The notes below the pieces were generated by a model. That model had not been told where the DNA came from. It did no database searches and worked only from the letters and a program-made list of their open reading frames with translations. Shown here in pieces: positions 6,450 through 15,416 of a DNA stretch of 42,009 nucleotides (position 1 is its first letter; each line of letters starts with the position of its first letter). The stretch comes from Lacrimispora amygdalina (GTDB lineage Bacteria > Bacillota > Clostridia > Lachnospirales > Lachnospiraceae): NCBI RefSeq assembly GCF_900205965.1, contig NZ_OAOF01000028.1, forward strand, positions 1 to 42,009, read 5' to 3'. Position numbers and translations under genes: made by a program.

Positions 6450-9425
6450 ATGAAAGATAAGAGAAGTGAGTCCATACGAGCCCATTTGCTTGGACCGCTG
6501 CTGATTCTGCTTGTATTACAAGCTGCAGTAATTGCAGGAACTGTTCTTTTCGGAGGAGTTTCTGTTAAATTAAAGAATAATGAAATCCAGATATTAAGCC
6601 ATAATACGGAAAATACCAGATTGAGTCTGGAAAAGGAGACTCTTCACCACTGGTCTGTTATGCTGAATAATTCTGTTTTTGTTTCCGATGAAATTGAACG
6701 GATTTTAAAGAGAAACCAGTATAGTGTTTCTGACATTTCAAAAGACTACATATTAAACCGCAGGATTGTGGAACAGATAATCGGCCAATCCATTGATATG
6801 CTCCACATGAGTTATGCGACTGGTGTTTACTGTATTCTTGATGGTCCTGCAGCCGCCAGCAGTGCAGGCAATATGAAAGCGGGATTTTACATACGAAGCT
6901 CCAATCCGGGAGGATATTTAGCGGATAATTCTTCGCTGCTGATGGAGCGGGGGCTTCCTTCCATTGCGGAACAATATGAGATACCCCTGGATTCCTTCTG
7001 GGAAATCGGCTTTGAAGAGGGAAAAGATTTAAGAAACAATGATTTTTATCAAAATCCTCTGCTTAAGGCAAGACAGACAGGGACAATCGGAAAAGAAGCG
7101 ATGAGGCTGGCGTATTTAAGCCCTCCGTTTCGTTTAAGTCCCAAAGATATGCCGGTTATTACTTATTCCATACCGATTATATTAGAAGATGGAACGGTTG
7201 TGGGAGTCTGGGGGCTTGAGATGACTCTAAACCAGCTGAAACAAATTCTGTCAGAGAAACAGTCCAACGGAAGCTTTGAGGTATGCTGGCTTCTTGGGAT
7301 ACGCAACCGGGGGACGAATACCATTAAACCCGTGGTTGATTCCGGTTATCTCTATAATCAGTATTTCAATGATGTCTCTCGGATATCCTACACTGACAGC
7401 AATAAAAAATCAATCAGTGAGATTGAATCCTCTGACGGAACAAAGTGGTATGCAAGCATAAAAGGTCTTGATGCTTATGCAAACAACGGAGTCATGGAAG
7501 ACGAGGAATGGGTGCTTGTAGGAATGGCAAGACAGAATGATCTTCTTGCTTTTTATAATGCAATCCGCAGCATGCTGCTTTCCACTATGCTGGTTCCCAT
7601 TTTGTTCAGTTTACTGGGCGCATTTGTCATCGGAAGGATCGTGACTGATCCTATTCGGAAGCTTGCAGGAGAGTTAAAGGGTAAGTCCGGTAACCGGGGA
7701 CTGGCTTTAAAGCGGGTTCGTATCCGCGAGATTGATGATCTAACGGAAATCATTGAACAGCTGAGCCATGATGTGGAGCAGTCCTCGTCTAAGATATCGG
7801 GTATTCTTCGTCATGCGAATGTTATGATTGGCGTATTTGAGTATTCGGACGGTGAAGATCAGGTCTTCTGCAGCCAGACTCTTTTTGAGATGCTTGGCTG
7901 GGGGAATATTGAGGAGCCATACCGGTATCTTGAGGTTGACCAGTTTGAGTCATTGATGGAACAGACATTTACCGGTGTGCGTCTGAAGGGAGACCGTGTT
8001 TTTCAGAGTCTGGAAATGAAAGATGGAACACGCTGGGTACAAATTATATTAGATGAGTCCAAGGATGGAACCATTCTCGGTGTATGCTCCGATGTGACTG
8101 CAGATGTGATGGAGAAAGAAAAACTGGAATGGGAACGTAATTTTGATCTGCTGACAGAACTCTACAACCGGAGAGCGTTCAGGGAGCAGGTGGAGTTTTT
8201 GATGAGAACCCAAAAGGAGAAATATGCAGCAGTCATTATGTGGGATTTGGATAATTTAAAGTATATCAATGACACATATGGGCATGATGAAGGAGACCGT
8301 TATCTGATTTTATTTGCCGGCTGCTTAAAAAACAGCTTTGCCGGAAGGGGGATTATCGCCCGTTATTCCGGTGATGAATTCGTAACGTACTTAATTGGAG
8401 ACAATAAGGAAAAAATACGGAGAGATGTCCGTGATTTTGTAAAGCGCATACAAACTGAAGCCCTGAATATGGAGGGCGGTTATCTGATGCCTGTCAGGGT
8501 TTCAGGGGGACTGTCCTGGTATCCGGATGATGCCGGTGATTTTGAAACGCTGTTTAATTACGCAGATTTTGCCATGTACATGGTTAAGCATAGTGTGAAG
8601 GGAAAGGTGAGGGAATTTGATCCCGAAGAATACTCACATAATTCCTACATGCTGACCGGAAGCGAAGAACTGAACCGTATGCTGGAAACAAGGAATGTAA
8701 GCTTTGTGTTTCAGCCTATTGTGACAAGAGACGGGGATATTTACGGATATGAACTCCTGATGAGACCTCATTTTACTAACTTAAAAGGGATCACTGAAGT
8801 TCTGAATCTTGCAAGATCCCAGGCGAAATTATCCCAGATTGAGTCGCTGACATGGTTTGCCGGCTTAAAGGCAGCTGCAGACGAGTTAAAAAAGGGGCAT
8901 CTGGGAGAAATGGAAAAACTGTTTATCAACTCCATCGCCTCTGTGTGCATCACAAGCGAAGAGCAGGCGGAGCTGGAAGCTCATTATCAGGAGCTTTTGG
9001 GCCGGATTGTGATCGAGATGACGGAAGGAGAGCCTGCCAGCCAGGAATTGATGGAGCGGAAGATGGAAATGGCAAGAAAGTGGCGGGGACAGACAGCAGT
9101 CGATGATTTCGGAACCGGATATAACAGTGAGTCGGTGCTTTTGCATATGCGCCCGGAGATAGTAAAAGTGGATATGAGTCTGGTAAGGAAGATCCACAAA
9201 GATAAGAAACGGCAGATGATACTGAAAAACCTTCTTGATTTTGCTGCAGGCAACGAAATCTGCGTGCTGGCAGAAGGTGTGGAAACGGAAGAAGAACTTG
9301 TGTTTTTACTGGATTGCGGTGTATATCTGTTTCAGGGATATTACATCGCCAGACCACAAATCGAGATCCGTCCTCTGGATCCATACATCGCCGGAAAAAT
9401 GAAGGAGCTCGCTGGAAAATCCTGA
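6450..9425 (+). CDS. Membrane c-di-GMP protein: sensor-HAMP-PAS-GGDEF-EAL
   Basis: A 991-residue signalling protein. Visible order: TM1 at about residues 11-33; an extracytoplasmic region of about 330 residues, probably Cache-like; TM2 at about 373-395; HAMP-like segment to about 447 starting at IGRIVTDPIRKL; a PAS-like region at about 450-560; GGDEF domain with motif SGDEF at 640-644; EAL domain with ELL at 768-770, DDFGTG from 885, and EMTE and AEGVE motifs. SGDEF retains the metal and base-catalysis residues, and no RxxD inhibitory site precedes it at the usual distance. The EAL residues look complete, so both synthesis and breakdown of c-di-GMP are possible. GGAGAG overlaps the stop of the preceding binding-protein gene. 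It is the last gene of the operon. Confidence 0.9.
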   Translation: MKDKRSESIRAHLLGPLLILLVLQAAVIAGTVLFGGVSVKLKNNEIQILSHNTENTRLSLEKETLHHWSVMLNNSVFVSDEIERILKRNQYSVSDISKDYILNRRIVEQIIGQSIDMLHMSYATGVYCILDGPAAASSAGNMKAGFYIRSSNPGGYLADNSSLLMERGLPSIAEQYEIPLDSFWEIGFEEGKDLRNNDFYQNPLLKARQTGTIGKEAMRLAYLSPPFRLSPKDMPVITYSIPIILEDGTVVGVWGLEMTLNQLKQILSEKQSNGSFEVCWLLGIRNRGTNTIKPVVDSGYLYNQYFNDVSRISYTDSNKKSISEIESSDGTKWYASIKGLDAYANNGVMEDEEWVLVGMARQNDLLAFYNAIRSMLLSTMLVPILFSLLGAFVIGRIVTDPIRKLAGELKGKSGNRGLALKRVRIREIDDLTEIIEQLSHDVEQSSSKISGILRHANVMIGVFEYSDGEDQVFCSQTLFEMLGWGNIEEPYRYLEVDQFESLMEQTFTGVRLKGDRVFQSLEMKDGTRWVQIILDESKDGTILGVCSDVTADVMEKEKLEWERNFDLLTELYNRRAFREQVEFLMRTQKEKYAAVIMWDLDNLKYINDTYGHDEGDRYLILFAGCLKNSFAGRGIIARYSGDEFVTYLIGDNKEKIRRDVRDFVKRIQTEALNMEGGYLMPVRVSGGLSWYPDDAGDFETLFNYADFAMYMVKHSVKGKVREFDPEEYSHNSYMLTGSEELNRMLETRNVSFVFQPIVTRDGDIYGYELLMRPHFTNLKGITEVLNLARSQAKLSQIESLTWFAGLKAAADELKKGHLGEMEKLFINSIASVCITSEEQAELEAHYQELLGRIVIEMTEGEPASQELMERKMEMARKWRGQTAVDDFGTGYNSESVLLHMRPEIVKVDMSLVRKIHKDKKRQMILKNLLDFAAGNEICVLAEGVETEEELVFLLDCGVYLFQGYYIARPQIEIRPLDPYIAGKMKELAGKS

Positions 9426-9463
9426 TTTTATCATAAATAACACTGGAATTTACAGGACGAGTA

Positions 9464-9472
9464 TGGTATAAT
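9464..9472 (+). promoter_or_regulatory. Extended -10 promoter for tig
   Basis: TGG plus TATAAT (9467-9472), a perfect extended -10, lies 67 nt before the tig start. No -35 is found at 16-18 nt; TTTACA at 9449-9454 is too close. Confidence 0.65.
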
Positions 9473-9538
9473 GCTAAATTGAAGTGTAACGCCCTGTCGG
9501 TAAGGCGGTTCACATATATCTCAAGGAGGAACCCATTA

Positions 9539-10825
9539 ATGAGTTTACAAGTGGAAAAATTAGAAAAGAACATGGCAAAATTAACGGTAGAAGTGCCGGC
9601 TGAGGAGTTTGATAAAGCTCTTACCGCAGCTTACAATAAGAATAAGGGCAGATTTAACATCCCTGGTTTCAGAAAAGGTAAAGCACCACAGGCCATGGTT
9701 GAAAAGATGTATGGAGCTGGTATCTTATATGAAGATGCTGTGAATGAAGCTCTTGATGCAACATATGGAGATGCAGCTGAAGAAAGCGGACTGGAGATCG
9801 TTTCCAGACCGGAAATCAGCGTTGTACAGGTTGAAAAAGGCCAGAACTTAATCTACACCGCTACGGTAGCTGTTAAACCGGAAGTGACTTTAGGCGAATA
9901 TAAAGGGATTGAAGTTACCAAAGCATCAGCAGAAGTAACAGAAGAAGATATTGAAGAAGAATTAAAGAAAGTTCAGGAGCAGAACTCCAGACTGGTTACT
10001 GTGGAAGACAGAGCAGTGGAAGACGGCGACCAGACTGTCATCGACTTTGAAGGCTTTGTTGACGGAAAGCCATTTGAGGGCGGCAAGGGCGAAGATTATC
10101 CGCTTACCATTGGTTCTCATTCCTTTATCGACACATTTGAAGAGCAGCTGATTGGAAAGAACATCGGAGAAGCATGCGAAGTAAACGTAACCTTCCCAAA
10201 TGAATATCATTCCACAGATCTTGCCGGAAAACCAGCGATGTTCAAGGTTACCGTAAAGGAAATCAAGAGAAAAGAACTCCCTGAGTTAAATGATGAGTTT
10301 GCAAGTGAAGTTTCTGAATATGATACATTAGAAGAATATAAAAACGACATAAAGGAAAAAGCTGCTGAAAGAAAACAGAAGGCAGCAGCTACTGAGAACG
10401 AAGATCATGTAGTAGAAAAGGTTGTAGAGAATGCAGCCATGGACATTCCTGAGCCGATGATCGACAGCCAGGTGAACAACATGGTGAACGATTATGCAAG
10501 AAGAATGCAGAGCCAGGGACTTTCTCTTGATCAGTACATGAAATTTACCGGTATGACAATCGAAACATTAAGAGAGCAGATGAAACCTCAGGCATTAAAG
10601 AGAATTCAGACAAGACTTGTTCTGGAGGCAGTTGCCAAAGCAGAGAATATCACTGTGACTGATGAAGCAGTTGAAAAAGAGATTGCAACTATGGCTGAAA
10701 ACTACAAGATGGAAGTTGGTCAGATTAAGGAGTATCTTGGCGAAAGCGGCGTTGCTCAGATGAAAGAAGATCTGGCCGTACAGGAAGCTGTTGATTTCCT
10801 GGTAGCAGAAGCAAAATTAGTTTAA
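9539..10825 (+). CDS. tig: Trigger factor, ribosome-bound chaperone
   Basis: A 428-residue cytoplasmic chaperone and peptidyl-prolyl isomerase that binds nascent chains at the ribosome exit. The N-terminal domain carries the ribosome-docking signature GFRKGKAP. An FKBP-type domain follows at about 150-245 (GDQTVIDFEGFVDG, FPNEYHSTDLAGKPAMF). The rest is the helical C-terminal substrate cradle, Glu/Lys-rich. ATG 9539 was chosen because AAGGAGGA at 9523-9530 lies 8 nt upstream; the longer in-frame start at 9479 would bypass this site. The order tig-clpP-clpX-lon-engB is a common Firmicute arrangement for protein quality control. Confidence 0.97.
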   Translation: MSLQVEKLEKNMAKLTVEVPAEEFDKALTAAYNKNKGRFNIPGFRKGKAPQAMVEKMYGAGILYEDAVNEALDATYGDAAEESGLEIVSRPEISVVQVEKGQNLIYTATVAVKPEVTLGEYKGIEVTKASAEVTEEDIEEELKKVQEQNSRLVTVEDRAVEDGDQTVIDFEGFVDGKPFEGGKGEDYPLTIGSHSFIDTFEEQLIGKNIGEACEVNVTFPNEYHSTDLAGKPAMFKVTVKEIKRKELPELNDEFASEVSEYDTLEEYKNDIKEKAAERKQKAAATENEDHVVEKVVENAAMDIPEPMIDSQVNNMVNDYARRMQSQGLSLDQYMKFTGMTIETLREQMKPQALKRIQTRLVLEAVAKAENITVTDEAVEKEIATMAENYKMEVGQIKEYLGESGVAQMKEDLAVQEAVDFLVAEAKLV

Positions 10826-10836
10826 GAGTTTTATTC

Positions 10837-10878
10837 CCGGTAGATTCCTGACATCCCGTCCGGAGTCTATTCGGTTTT
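10837..10878 (+). terminator. Stem-loop with short T-run between tig and clpP
   Basis: The left arm 10837-10848 pairs with 10862-10874 (about 12 pairs, two or three G-T pairs and one bulge) around a 13-nt loop. TTTT follows. The short T-run suggests partial termination or attenuation rather than a full stop. Confidence 0.5.
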
Positions 10879-10908
10879 GAGTGAGAAGAACAGACAGGAG
10901 GAAGAAAG

Positions 10909-11496
10909 ATGAGTTTAGTACCTTATGTCATTGAATCAACCAGTAAGGGGGAACGCTCTTACGATATTTATTCCAGACTTCTGAAAGAGAGAATCATTTT
11001 TCTCGGTGAAGAAGTGTCTGATGTTTCGGCAAGTGTAATTGTGGCACAGCTGTTATTTTTAGAGGCAGAGGATCCTACGAAGGATATTAATCTTTATATT
11101 AACAGCCCTGGCGGTTCTGTGACTGCCGGCATGGCGATTTATGATACGATGAACTACATCAAATGTGATGTTTCTACTGTTTGTATGGGTATGGCAGCAA
11201 GTATGGGAGCATTTCTATTAGCAGGCGGAACAAAGGGCAAACGTTTTGCACTTCCCAATGCAGAAGTCATGATTCACCAGCCTTCCGGCGGAGCGAAAGG
11301 CCAGGCAACTGAAATTCGCATTGTTGCAGAGAATATATTGAAGATTAAGAAACGCTTAAATGAAATAATGGCGGCAAATACTGGTCAGCCTTACGAAGTA
11401 ATTGAACGGGATACAGAACGGGATAATTACATGACTGCTGATGAAGCAAAGGCATATGGGCTGATTGATAATATTCTTTACAGTCATGACCGCTGA
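10909..11496 (+). CDS. clpP: ATP-dependent Clp protease proteolytic subunit
   Basis: A 195-residue serine peptidase that forms the tetradecameric chamber of the ClpXP and ClpCP proteases. The catalytic triad is visible: Ser98 in GMAASMGA, His123 in MIHQPSGG and Asp172 in ERDNYM. The oxyanion segment SPGGSVTAG is also present. Length and triad spacing match E. coli ClpP. AGGAGG lies about 8 nt before the ATG. It is followed by clpX after a 200-nt gap filled by a tandem repeat array, so the usual tight clpP-clpX coupling is interrupted. No CtsR or CIRCE operator is visible upstream. Confidence 0.98.
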   Translation: MSLVPYVIESTSKGERSYDIYSRLLKERIIFLGEEVSDVSASVIVAQLLFLEAEDPTKDINLYINSPGGSVTAGMAIYDTMNYIKCDVSTVCMGMAASMGAFLLAGGTKGKRFALPNAEVMIHQPSGGAKGQATEIRIVAENILKIKKRLNEIMAANTGQPYEVIERDTERDNYMTADEAKAYGLIDNILYSHDR

Positions 11497-11510
11497 TACA
11501 AAAGACGGAG

Positions 11511-11689
11511 TCAAAAACCGTGAGCGATAATAAGGAGCGCCCTGATGGGCATCCCTTTATGCTCAAAAACCGTGAGCGATAACAAGGAACGCCCTGAGGC
11601 ATCCCTTTATGCTCAAAAACCGTGAGCGATAACAAGGAACGCCCTGAGGCATCCCTTTATGCTCAAAAACCGTGAGCAATAACAAGGAA
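11511..11689 (+). repeat. 50-bp tandem repeat array, 3.5 copies, between clpP and clpX
   Basis: Units are 11511-11562 (52 nt), 11563-11612 and 11613-11662 (50 nt each), then a partial copy from 11663 to about 11689. Each unit has hairpin A (GCTCA/TGAGC, the first G and C coming from the preceding unit), a purine-rich stretch with AAGGA, hairpin B (GCCC-TGAT-GGGC in the first unit, GCC-CTGA-GGC in later ones) and the core ATCCCTTTATG. It aligns end to end with the array at 1-138. The partial last copy ends directly before the clpX ribosome site. Confidence 0.92.
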
Positions 11690-11705
11690 AGTATGAGGTG
11701 TGTGT

Positions 11706-13007
11706 ATGCCGGTCAGAACAGACGACAAGATCCGATGCTCTTTTTGCGGGAAAACCCAGGATCAGGTAAAAAAACTGATAGCCGGTTCCAATAATGTCTA
11801 CATCTGTGATGAGTGCATAGATTTATGTGCGGAGATATTGGAGGAAGAATTCGACGGTCATGATGAAGAGGCGCCTGATTTCAGTAACATTAATCTGATG
11901 AAGCCTAAAGAGATGAAGGCATTTCTGGATGAATATGTAATTGGGCAGGACGAAGCAAAAAAGGTGTTGTCCGTAGCAGTATATAACCATTATAAGAGAA
12001 TCACATCCGAAAAGAAACTGGATGTAGACATACAAAAGAGCAACATTCTGATGCTTGGACCTACCGGGTCCGGTAAAACTTATCTTGCCCAGACTCTGGC
12101 TAAGGTTTTAAACGTCCCTTTTGCCATTGCAGATGCCACCGCCCTTACAGAAGCCGGTTATGTTGGTGAAGATGTAGAGAACATTCTTTTAAAATTGATT
12201 CAGGCTGCTGAATATGATATCAGCAGAGCAGAATTCGGAATTATCTACATTGATGAGATTGATAAGATCACAAAGAAGTCTGAGAATGTTTCTATCACCA
12301 GAGATGTTTCCGGTGAAGGTGTTCAGCAGGCTCTGTTAAAGATTCTGGAAGGTACGGTTGCCAGTGTTCCGCCTCAGGGAGGAAGAAAACATCCGCATCA
12401 GGAACTTTTACAGATTAATACAACCAATATTCTGTTTATCTGCGGCGGAGCGTTTGATGGTCTGGAGAAAATTATTGAACGCCGTTTAAGTGCAGGATCC
12501 ATTGGCTTTAATGCGGAGATAGTAGATAAGAATAAGACGGATATTGATGATCTTTTAAAGAAAACGCTTCCTCAGGATCTGGTTAAATTTGGTCTGATTC
12601 CTGAGTTTATCGGCCGTGTTCCGATTACAGTATCTTTAGAGCTATTGGACCGGGATGCTCTTATTCAGATTTTATCAGAGCCTAAAAATGCGCTGATTAA
12701 GCAATACCAGAAATTATTTGAGCTGGACGATGTAAAGCTTGAACTGACCCGTGAGGCAGTGGAACGGATTGCAGAGCTGGCTGTAGAAAGAAAAACCGGT
12801 GCCAGAGGTCTGCGCTCCATTATGGAAAGTGTTATGACAGATCTGATGTATGAAATCCCATCTGACAGCAGCATTGGAGTCTGCAGAATCACCAAAGAGG
12901 TTGTGGATAAAAACGGAGAGCCGGAACTGGTTTATCGGGATACGGCAGTTCCCAGAAAGTCACTGGCTCAGAAATTGAGAAAAGATAAGACAGGCGAGAT
13001 CGCATAG
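11706..13007 (+). CDS. clpX: ClpX ATPase subunit of the ClpXP protease
   Basis: A 433-residue AAA+ unfoldase that selects and threads substrates into ClpP. The N-terminal zinc-binding domain has CSFC and CDEC pairs. Walker A GPTGSGKT is at 118-125, the pore loop is GYVGED, Walker B is IIYIDEIDKI, and the ClpP-docking IGF tripeptide lies in SAGSIGFNAE. The start is a choice between GTG 11700 and ATG 11706. I prefer 11706, with GAGGTG at 11695-11700 as ribosome site 5 nt upstream, but the alternative adds only two residues. The leader consists almost entirely of tandem repeats. A terminator-like hairpin follows the gene before lon. Confidence 0.97.
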   Translation: MPVRTDDKIRCSFCGKTQDQVKKLIAGSNNVYICDECIDLCAEILEEEFDGHDEEAPDFSNINLMKPKEMKAFLDEYVIGQDEAKKVLSVAVYNHYKRITSEKKLDVDIQKSNILMLGPTGSGKTYLAQTLAKVLNVPFAIADATALTEAGYVGEDVENILLKLIQAAEYDISRAEFGIIYIDEIDKITKKSENVSITRDVSGEGVQQALLKILEGTVASVPPQGGRKHPHQELLQINTTNILFICGGAFDGLEKIIERRLSAGSIGFNAEIVDKNKTDIDDLLKKTLPQDLVKFGLIPEFIGRVPITVSLELLDRDALIQILSEPKNALIKQYQKLFELDDVKLELTREAVERIAELAVERKTGARGLRSIMESVMTDLMYEIPSDSSIGVCRITKEVVDKNGEPELVYRDTAVPRKSLAQKLRKDKTGEIA

Positions 13008-13026
13008 ATCCCTGCATGAGTCGGGA

Positions 13027-13064
13027 AGGTGTTACAGCGAATCAATCTGCTGGAACACCTTTTT
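13027..13064 (+). terminator. Intrinsic terminator between clpX and lon
   Basis: The arms AGGTGTT (13027-13033) and AACACCT (13054-13060) have an inner CAGC/GCTG stem and are followed by TTTT. The hairpin ends only 6 nt before the lon ribosome site (13071). Transcripts from clpX should largely stop here unless the structure is regulated. Confidence 0.8.
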
Positions 13065-13085
13065 GAATGCAAAGGAGAGAACCAA

Positions 13086-15404
13086 ATGGTAGATAAGACA
13101 ATTACAATGCCAGTTATTGCCTTGAGGGGGATGACTGTTCTACCCAAAATGATGCTGCACTTTGATATCAGCCGGGAAAAATCCATTGCAGCGGTTGAAA
13201 AGGCAATGGTGGGAGACCAGAAGGTATGTCTGGTAACCCAGAGGAATCCGGAAGAAACGGATCCTGGAATGGAAGATTTATATCAGGTGGGAACGGTTTC
13301 TTTAATCAAGCAGTTGGTAAAGCTTCCCAATAACGTTATTCGTGTCATGGTGGAAGGATTGGAGCGGACAGAGCTTTTGTCTCTTGACAGGGAAGGACCT
13401 CTTCTTGTGGGAGAAATCGACAAGCTGGAGGTGCCGGATGAGATTCTGGATCCTGTTACCATACAGGCAATGGCTGAGATTGTAAAAGAAAAACTGGAGG
13501 CCTATGGCCGGGAAAACCAGAGAATTGCCAAAGATGTAGTACCTGGACTGTTGGTCATTCTGGATTTAGGAGAACTTTTAGACCAGGTGGCAGTCCAGTT
13601 ATCATGGGATTACCGTCTGCGCCAGCAGGTACTGGAAAGTGTACTTCTGGAAGAACGGTATGCGCTTGTTATGAAACACCTGATTACGGAAATTGAAGTA
13701 ACAAAGGTAAAAAAAGAACTGCAGTCCCATGTGAAAGAGCGAATCGACAAAAATCAGAAGGACTACATTCTAAGAGAGCAGATGAAAGTGATCCGGGAAG
13801 AGCTGGGGGAGGATAATCCCCTCACTGACAGTGATGAATATGCGAAGCGCTTAAAATCGTTAAAGGCGGAGAAATCGGTAAAAGACAAGATTCAAAAAGA
13901 GATAGACCGTTTTAAAGCTATGCCAGGCGGAAGCCAGGAAGCGAATGTGGTCCGGATGTATCTGGAAACAGTCCTTGATTTCCCGTGGAAGAAGGTATCA
14001 AAAGATAACAATAACATCGCTCATGCCCAGAAGGTACTGGATGAGGACCATTATGGACTGGAAAAGGTAAAAGAACGGATTCTGGAATATTTAGCAGTCC
14101 GTATTCTTGCCAAAAAGGGAACCAGCCCGATCATATGCCTGGTCGGACCTCCGGGAACAGGAAAGACATCGATTGCAAGGTCAGTAGCAAAAGCGCTGAA
14201 TAAAGAATACGTTCGTATCAGTCTGGGCGGTATCCGGGACGAAGCGGAGATCCGGGGACACAGGAAAACATATGTGGGCGCCATGCCTGGCAGAATTGCA
14301 GAGGCTGTCAAGCAGGCAGGGGTCAGCAATCCTCTAATGCTTCTTGACGAGATCGACAAAGTCAGCAGTGAATACAGGGGAGATACTTCTTCTGCTCTTT
14401 TAGAGGTCCTTGACAGCGAACAGAATGTAAAATTCCGGGATCATTACATTGAACTTCCCATTGATTTGTCCAATGTGCTGTTCATTGCAACGGCTAATAC
14501 TGTGACTACGATTCCGGGTCCGCTTCTTGATCGTATGGAAGTAATTGAAATTAACAGCTATACAGAGAATGAAAAATTCCATATTGCCAAAAACTATCTG
14601 GTGAAAAAGCAGCAGGAACGAAACGGTCTGAATGGTAAACCAGTTACCATTACAGATCAGGCTCTTGAAAAGATCATTCACAATTATACCAGAGAAGCCG
14701 GAGTCAGAAATTTAGAGAGGCGGATCGGTGCTGTGTTCAGAAAAGCTGCAAGAGAATTCCTGGAAGATAAGAGCCGGATTATTGAAGTGACGGTAGATGA
14801 GCTGGAAAAATACTTAGGGAAAGAAAAAATATCTTATGATAATGTCAATGAGGAGGACCAGGTAGGAATTGTAAGAGGTCTGGCATGGACCAGTGTGGGA
14901 GGAGATACCCTGCAGATTGAGGTGAATGTAATGCCAGGAAAAGGAACTCTTCAGATGACAGGGCAAATGGGTGATGTAATGAAAGAGTCTGCTCAGACTG
15001 CCTTAAGTTATGTCAGATCCATTGGTCCAAAATACAAAGTACCGGATGACTATTTTGAGAAGCATGATATACATCTGCATATACCGGAGGGAGCAGTTCC
15101 AAAAGATGGACCGTCTGCCGGTATTACCATGGCAACTGCCATGCTGTCTGCTGTAACGAACCAGAAAGTAAGCGCAAAAATAGCAATGACAGGGGAAATA
15201 ACCTTAAGAGGCCGTGTTCTTCCAATCGGAGGCTTAAAAGAAAAGATTCTTGCCGCCCGGATGGCCCGTGTGCAAAAGGTGCTGGTTCCGGATAAGAACC
15301 GCCCGGATATCGGGGAACTATCAGAAGAGATCACACAAGGAGTTTCCATTGTGTTTGTAAAGGAGATGCCGGAAGTATTAAAAGAGGCTTTCATCCAGGT
15401 ATAG
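13086..15404 (+). CDS. lon: ATP-dependent protease Lon (LonA type)
   Basis: A 772-residue AAA+ serine protease that degrades misfolded and regulatory proteins. The N-terminal LAN domain starts TMPVIALRG, then a coiled region follows. Walker A GPPGTGKT is at 354-361 and Walker B is LMLLDEIDKV. The C-terminal protease domain has the catalytic Ser677 in KDGPSAG and Lys720 in GGLKEK, 43 residues apart as in E. coli. ATG 13086 is chosen because AAAGGAGAG at 13071-13079 lies 6 nt upstream. GTG 13029 lies inside the terminator hairpin and is rejected. Length is typical of LonA. The engB gene follows after 12 nt, as in many Firmicutes. Confidence 0.97.
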   Translation: MVDKTITMPVIALRGMTVLPKMMLHFDISREKSIAAVEKAMVGDQKVCLVTQRNPEETDPGMEDLYQVGTVSLIKQLVKLPNNVIRVMVEGLERTELLSLDREGPLLVGEIDKLEVPDEILDPVTIQAMAEIVKEKLEAYGRENQRIAKDVVPGLLVILDLGELLDQVAVQLSWDYRLRQQVLESVLLEERYALVMKHLITEIEVTKVKKELQSHVKERIDKNQKDYILREQMKVIREELGEDNPLTDSDEYAKRLKSLKAEKSVKDKIQKEIDRFKAMPGGSQEANVVRMYLETVLDFPWKKVSKDNNNIAHAQKVLDEDHYGLEKVKERILEYLAVRILAKKGTSPIICLVGPPGTGKTSIARSVAKALNKEYVRISLGGIRDEAEIRGHRKTYVGAMPGRIAEAVKQAGVSNPLMLLDEIDKVSSEYRGDTSSALLEVLDSEQNVKFRDHYIELPIDLSNVLFIATANTVTTIPGPLLDRMEVIEINSYTENEKFHIAKNYLVKKQQERNGLNGKPVTITDQALEKIIHNYTREAGVRNLERRIGAVFRKAAREFLEDKSRIIEVTVDELEKYLGKEKISYDNVNEEDQVGIVRGLAWTSVGGDTLQIEVNVMPGKGTLQMTGQMGDVMKESAQTALSYVRSIGPKYKVPDDYFEKHDIHLHIPEGAVPKDGPSAGITMATAMLSAVTNQKVSAKIAMTGEITLRGRVLPIGGLKEKILAARMARVQKVLVPDKNRPDIGELSEEITQGVSIVFVKEMPEVLKEAFIQV

Positions 15405-15416
15405 AAAGGAAATCAT

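Noticed and set aside
9449..9472. TTTACA as -35 for the tig promoter
   Set aside because: It is only 12 nt from TATAAT, too short; the extended -10 explains the promoter better.
8950..9573. 207-codon minus-strand reading frame
   Set aside because: It is antisense to the EAL domain and the tig promoter, with low-complexity Ser/Pro/Arg-rich sequence typical of a shadow frame.
10826..10908. CtsR or CIRCE operator before clpP
   Set aside because: No heptad repeat of GGTCAAA type and no TTAGCACTC inverted repeat is present.
11345..11635. 96-codon minus-strand reading frame over clpP end and the repeats
   Set aside because: It is a translation of the tandem repeat itself, antisense to clpP, with no ribosome site or family similarity.
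13029..13085. Longer Lon starting at GTG 13029
   Set aside because: The codon lies in the terminator hairpin; ATG 13086 has AAAGGAGAG and the normal Lon N-terminus.
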